DNA of 9,083 bases from Desulfuromonadales bacterium (lineage in GTDB: Bacteria > Desulfobacterota > Desulfuromonadia > Desulfuromonadales > BM103), in NCBI GenBank assembly GCA_029859485.1, contig JAOUDB010000077.1, positions 1-9,083 of the forward strand, given 5' to 3'. A program made the translations under genes and the position numbers. Under the pieces are notes generated by a model that was given only the letters and a program-made list of their open reading frames with translations, was not told the DNA's origin and searched no databases. Positions 7,101 through 9,083 of the stretch are shown here, in pieces. How positions within the stretch are numbered: the first letter of the stretch is position 1; the number at the start of each line of letters is the position of its first letter.

Positions 7101-8441
7101 ATGGAAATCGAACAGGGAGCGGGCAAGATCGCCAAGTGCTTGAAGCTGATGCTCAGTGATAAGCCCGGGCATCTGGCGAGCGTGATGGCAGCGATTGCCT
7201 CGAAGAATGCCAGCGTTGGTGATATCCATCTGTTGCGGGTCGGCAGAACGCACAACACGCGTGAGATCGTAGTCTATGTTGATTCTGATCATCAGTTTGA
7301 AGAGGTGGTTGAGGCCATCGCCAATCTGCAAGGGATCATTATCGAGGACGAGATCGACCTGGTTCACCAGGTGCACGAAGGCGGCAAAATTGCTACGAAA
7401 AGCCAGGTTCGAATTGAGACGATTACGGATGTTCGCCAGATTTACACGCCGGGTGTTGCGGCCATCTGCAAGGATATCGAGCGTTATCCCGAGCACGCTT
7501 ACAAATATACGTCGATTCCCAACCAAGTGGCTATCGTCACCAATGGTACGGCGATTCTCGGCCTTGGTGATATCGGAGCCGTTGCCGGCATGCCGGTCAT
7601 GGAAGGCAAGTCCGTGCTCTTTGACTACCTGGTCGGTGTCAGCGGAGTGCCGATTCTGATCCAGAATCGCGATTCCAAAGTGATTATTGACACGGTGCGA
7701 AATATCGCCCCGACCTTCGGTGCGATCAAGCTGGAAGATATTAAAGCCCCGGAGTGCTTTGAGATTGAAGATGTGCTTGATGCCGAACTTGACATCCCGG
7801 TGATGCATGACGACCAGCACGGCACGGCGGTGGTTGTTCTGGCGGCTTTGCTTAACGCGACCCGCTTCTCCGGCCTGATGTTGAAGAAGTCCGTCGTCGG
7901 TGTGGTTGGTTTGGGTGCTGCGGGCATGGGAATCAGCAAGCTGCTTCTTTCTTATGGTGTAAAGAATGTCATCGGGACCGATCTTGACGAGACTGCTTGT
8001 GATCGTTTGACTGCGGCCGGTGGGGCCATTGGTTCTCTGGATGAGGTGATGAGGAAAGCCCATATCGTGATCGCTACGACAGGTTGCCCCGGGTTGATTA
8101 AGCCGGAAATGGTCCGTAAGGGTTCGGTGGTGCTGGCTCTGTCCAATCCGAACCCTGAGATTAACCCTGATCTTGCCCTGCAGGCAGGGGCCTCCTTCGC
8201 TGCCGACGGCAAGAGCGTCAACAACGCTCTGGCCTTCCCCGGCCTCTTCCGTGGTGCGTTGAACGTGCGAGCCACCCGTATCAACAACAAGATGAAGATT
8301 GCCGCAGCCCTGAGTATTGCCAGGCATGCTGAAGAAAACGAACTTGTTCCTTCCTTGCTACACCCCGATGTTCACAAGGATGTAACGGCTGCGGTCGAAC
8401 GTGCAGCTCTTGAGTCAGGTGTGATCAAACACTGGGATTGA
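7101..8441 (+). CDS. NAD-type malic enzyme with N-terminal ACT domain
   Basis: It catalyses oxidative decarboxylation of malate to pyruvate and CO2, in the cytoplasm, linking C4 acids to pyruvate. With the start at 7101 it has 446 residues. Residues about 13-88 form an ACT domain (LMLSDKPGHLASVMAAI), a ligand-binding regulatory module. The malic N-terminal domain follows. It has IYTPGVA (Tyr115, catalytic), MEGKSVLF (Lys170, catalytic), LEDI (Glu212 and Asp213, metal) and MHDDQHGTA (metal Asp). The NAD-binding domain has GLGAAG (270-275), with Asp294 (IGTDLDET) near the end of the second strand, which favours NAD over NADP. SNPNPEI (348-354) and FPGLFRGALN (379-388) complete the family signature. 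There is no phosphotransacetylase-like C-terminal domain as in MaeB. An in-frame ATG at 7041 would add 20 residues but overlaps the -10 hexamer. The gene stands alone between two terminators. Family assignment is firm; cofactor choice and ACT ligand (an amino acid is typical) are inference. Confidence 0.93.
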   Translation: MEIEQGAGKIAKCLKLMLSDKPGHLASVMAAIASKNASVGDIHLLRVGRTHNTREIVVYVDSDHQFEEVVEAIANLQGIIIEDEIDLVHQVHEGGKIATKSQVRIETITDVRQIYTPGVAAICKDIERYPEHAYKYTSIPNQVAIVTNGTAILGLGDIGAVAGMPVMEGKSVLFDYLVGVSGVPILIQNRDSKVIIDTVRNIAPTFGAIKLEDIKAPECFEIEDVLDAELDIPVMHDDQHGTAVVVLAALLNATRFSGLMLKKSVVGVVGLGAAGMGISKLLLSYGVKNVIGTDLDETACDRLTAAGGAIGSLDEVMRKAHIVIATTGCPGLIKPEMVRKGSVVLALSNPNPEINPDLALQAGASFAADGKSVNNALAFPGLFRGALNVRATRINNKMKIAAALSIARHAEENELVPSLLHPDVHKDVTAAVERAALESGVIKHWD

Positions 8442-8466
8442 TCTAAACCAATTGCGCCCTGGATTC

Positions 8467-8485
8467 TGCTCTCGGCTGGAGAGTA
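8467..8485 (+). other. Hairpin in the 3' untranslated region of the malic enzyme
   Basis: TGCTCTC (8467-8473) pairs with GAGAGTA (8479-8485) with one G-U wobble and a 5-base loop (GGCTG). It has no T run, so it is not a terminator. It lies 25 bases after the stop codon, before the terminator at 8513. Confidence 0.45.
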
Positions 8486-8512
8486 AGAAAGCTACGTAAA
8501 CTATCGAAAGGC

Positions 8513-8553
8513 TGCGCCGACGAGGATGTCCACCTGGTCGGCGCACTCTTTTT
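8513..8553 (+). terminator. Intrinsic terminator after the malic enzyme
   Basis: TGCGCCGAC (8513-8521) pairs perfectly with GTCGGCGCA (8537-8545). AGG (8523-8525) and CCT (8533-8535) extend the stem inside past a G-G mismatch, leaving a 7-base loop. A short T run follows (8549-8553). It lies about 70 bases after the stop. A second TGCGCC at 8453-8458 could compete for GGCGCA (8540-8545). Confidence 0.85.
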
Positions 8554-8622
8554 ATAAGCTCTGTTTGTGAATCTAGCCGATTTTATTATAGTGGAACCGG
8601 TCATTTACTTAGGTAAAGTGGC

Positions 8623-8656
8623 TCAAACCTGACCTGACACAGACTATAAGGTTTGA
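8623..8656. repeat. Inverted repeat with tandem CTGAC, possible mobile-element remnant
   Basis: TCAAACCT (8623-8630) and AGGTTTGA (8649-8656) are perfect 8-bp arms around an 18-base centre that begins GACCTGACAC, so that CTGACCTGAC forms a tandem pentamer. There is no T run after it. The CCTGACCTGACAC string resembles, from memory only, sequences near REP-associated transposase ends; no transposase is present here. Confidence 0.4.
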
Positions 8657-8679
8657 TCAAGTGCCGCTCCATGCCTACA

Positions 8680-8717
8680 GATAAAATTTTTTGTTTATCA
8701 GGATTTATAAGAAATCC
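8680..8717. repeat. Pair of adjacent small hairpins
   Basis: GATAAA (8680-8685) pairs with TTTATC (8694-8699), and directly after it GGATTT (8701-8706) pairs with AAATCC (8712-8717) around a 5-base loop. Both stems are only 6 bp in AT-rich sequence, so chance is a fair explanation. Confidence 0.3.
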
Positions 8718-8759
8718 GATTCGTTTGGCTTGCTCTTTAATTGCTGAAGATTGCAATAA

Positions 8760-8787
8760 TTGAAATAAGAAGGTTTTATGGTATTTT
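8760..8787 (+). promoter_or_regulatory. Weak candidate promoter for the lipoprotein gene
   Basis: TTGAAA (8760-8765, 5 of 6 to TTGACA), a 16-base spacer and TATTTT (8782-8787, 4 of 6 to TATAAT). In sequence this AT-rich such matches arise easily. It would give a leader of about 60 bases that includes the alternative hairpins at 8814-8838. Confidence 0.3.
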
Positions 8788-8813
8788 TATAGCTGGATAT
8801 TTACTTAGAATGA

Positions 8814-8838
8814 ATAATCTCATCGAAGATTAGATTAT
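8814..8838 (+). promoter_or_regulatory. Alternative hairpins just before the lipoprotein ribosome binding site
   Basis: ATAATCT (8814-8820) can pair with AGATTAT (8832-8838), or its inner TAATCT (8815-8820) can pair with AGATTA (8827-8832). The two pairings are mutually exclusive. The structure ends 5 bases before the purine run at 8843-8850. It may be an operator or a leader structure. Confidence 0.35.
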
Positions 8839-8856
8839 CGCGAAAAGGGGTTTCTT

Positions 8857-9083
8857 ATGAATTTGAAGAATTGTTGTAAAAGTGTTTTGTCATTGATGGT
8901 CGCTTCGACTTTGGTTTTCCAGTTGGCCGCATGTGGAACAATCCTGTATCCCGAAAGAAAGGGGCAAGTATCCGGCAAAATCGATGTTGGTGTGGCTGTC
9001 CTTGATGGGATCGGACTTTTATTCTTCATTATCCCTGGAGTCATTGCATATGCTGTAGATTTTTCCAATGGGACAATCTACCT
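8857..9083 (+). CDS. Small lipoprotein, 3'-truncated by window edge
   Basis: An open frame of 75 full codons runs off the window with no stop. The N-terminus is a classic lipoprotein signal: MNLKNCCK, a hydrophobic stretch SVLSLMVASTLVF, then the lipobox LAAC with Cys26 as the predicted lipidated residue. Gly at +2 predicts outer-membrane rather than inner-membrane retention. The mature part begins GTILYPERKGQ and then has a hydrophobic stretch LDGIGLLFFIIPGVIAYAVD, followed by FSNGTIY. The YPERKGQ and DFSNGTIYL strings resemble small lipoproteins I recall from Pseudomonas and others, sometimes misnamed in databases; the function is unknown. AAAAGGGG (8843-8850) gives a ribosome binding site 6 bases before the ATG. 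Codon use is more AT-rich than in the upstream genes, which hints at a different history. The start is confident; the full length cannot be seen. Confidence 0.82.
   Translation, partial: MNLKNCCKSVLSLMVASTLVFQLAACGTILYPERKGQVSGKIDVGVAVLDGIGLLFFIIPGVIAYAVDFSNGTIY

Larger units (their letters stand above)
8554..8856. other. Gene-free AT-rich region with several inverted repeats
   Basis: About 300 bases without a supported coding region on either strand. It holds an 8-bp inverted repeat (8623-8656), two small hairpins (8680-8699 and 8701-8717), a weak possible promoter (8760-8787) and alternative hairpins just before the lipoprotein ribosome binding site (8814-8838). A 5-bp hairpin TTTAC/GTAAA also lies near 8604-8617. 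The base composition is clearly more AT-rich than the flanking genes. No tRNA or recognisable riboswitch was seen. Confidence 0.6.

Noticed and set aside
6852..8327. A 491-codon open frame on the minus strand, nearly covering the malic enzyme gene
   Set aside because: The translation lacks any recognisable motif and is full of His, Asn, Arg and Gln. The + strand frame has complete malic enzyme catalytic motifs. It has no promoter or ribosome binding site that I can see and is best explained as an antisense shadow.
8461..8553. Riboswitch of a known class after the malic enzyme (c-di-GMP GEMM, glycine or THF type)
   Set aside because: Fragments such as GGAGAGTA and CGAAAGG look familiar, but the conserved cores of these classes are not present and no gene follows directly.
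8726..8745. A TGGC...TTGCT pair resembling a sigma-54 promoter
   Set aside because: The GG and GC elements are 16 bases apart rather than the required 12, so RpoN holoenzyme would not fit.
1..9083. CRISPR array, tRNA, rRNA or intact insertion sequence
   Set aside because: No regularly spaced repeats, cloverleaf-like sequences, rRNA signatures or transposase frames were seen on either strand.

Overview
This window looks like chromosome of a Gram-negative, motile anaerobe of moderate G+C, most likely a deltaproteobacterium of the Desulfuromonas/Geobacter type. That placement rests on three things recalled from knowledge rather than searched. They are the chemoreceptor signature with [17 protein letters not shown] in place of the usual IEAARAGE, the presence of an EF-G paralogue, and a ~610-residue protein that resembles a family I remember mainly from that group (TIGR04442). 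No rRNA, tRNA, CRISPR array or intact mobile element was seen. All convincing genes are on the + strand.

Layout. (1) Bases 1-6569 hold four tightly packed co-directional genes: the 3' part of a methyl-accepting chemotaxis protein, a PhnP-like metallo-beta-lactamase-fold hydrolase (overlapping the first by ATGA), a 612-residue protein of unknown function, and a paralogue of elongation factor G. Gaps are -4, 17 and 31 bases and no terminator lies between them, so they are probably one transcript. It ends at a strong hairpin terminator at 6603-6638. (2) Bases 6669-6969 form a complete miniature transcription unit: a perfect 20-bp AT-rich palindrome, a good sigma-70-type promoter, an ideal Shine-Dalgarno sequence, a 38-codon single-membrane-span peptide and a terminator. 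(3) Bases 7015-8553 carry a monocistronic ACT-domain malic enzyme with its own promoter and a structured 3' end. (4) Bases 8554-8856 are AT-rich, gene-free and rich in inverted repeats. (5) From 8857 a small outer-membrane-type lipoprotein begins and runs off the window.

How the genes work together. The receptor senses a signal through a periplasmic domain and would signal to a CheA/CheW array encoded elsewhere. The hydrolase, the unknown protein and the EF-G paralogue share a transcript with it but have no obvious shared pathway. The EF-G paralogue keeps a full GTPase domain but has lost the conserved loops at the tip of domain IV, so it is unlikely to be the main translocase. The malic enzyme links C4 acids to pyruvate, and its ACT domain suggests control by a small ligand. 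The least explained items are the 612-residue protein, the EF-G paralogue and the self-contained 38-residue membrane peptide with its palindrome.
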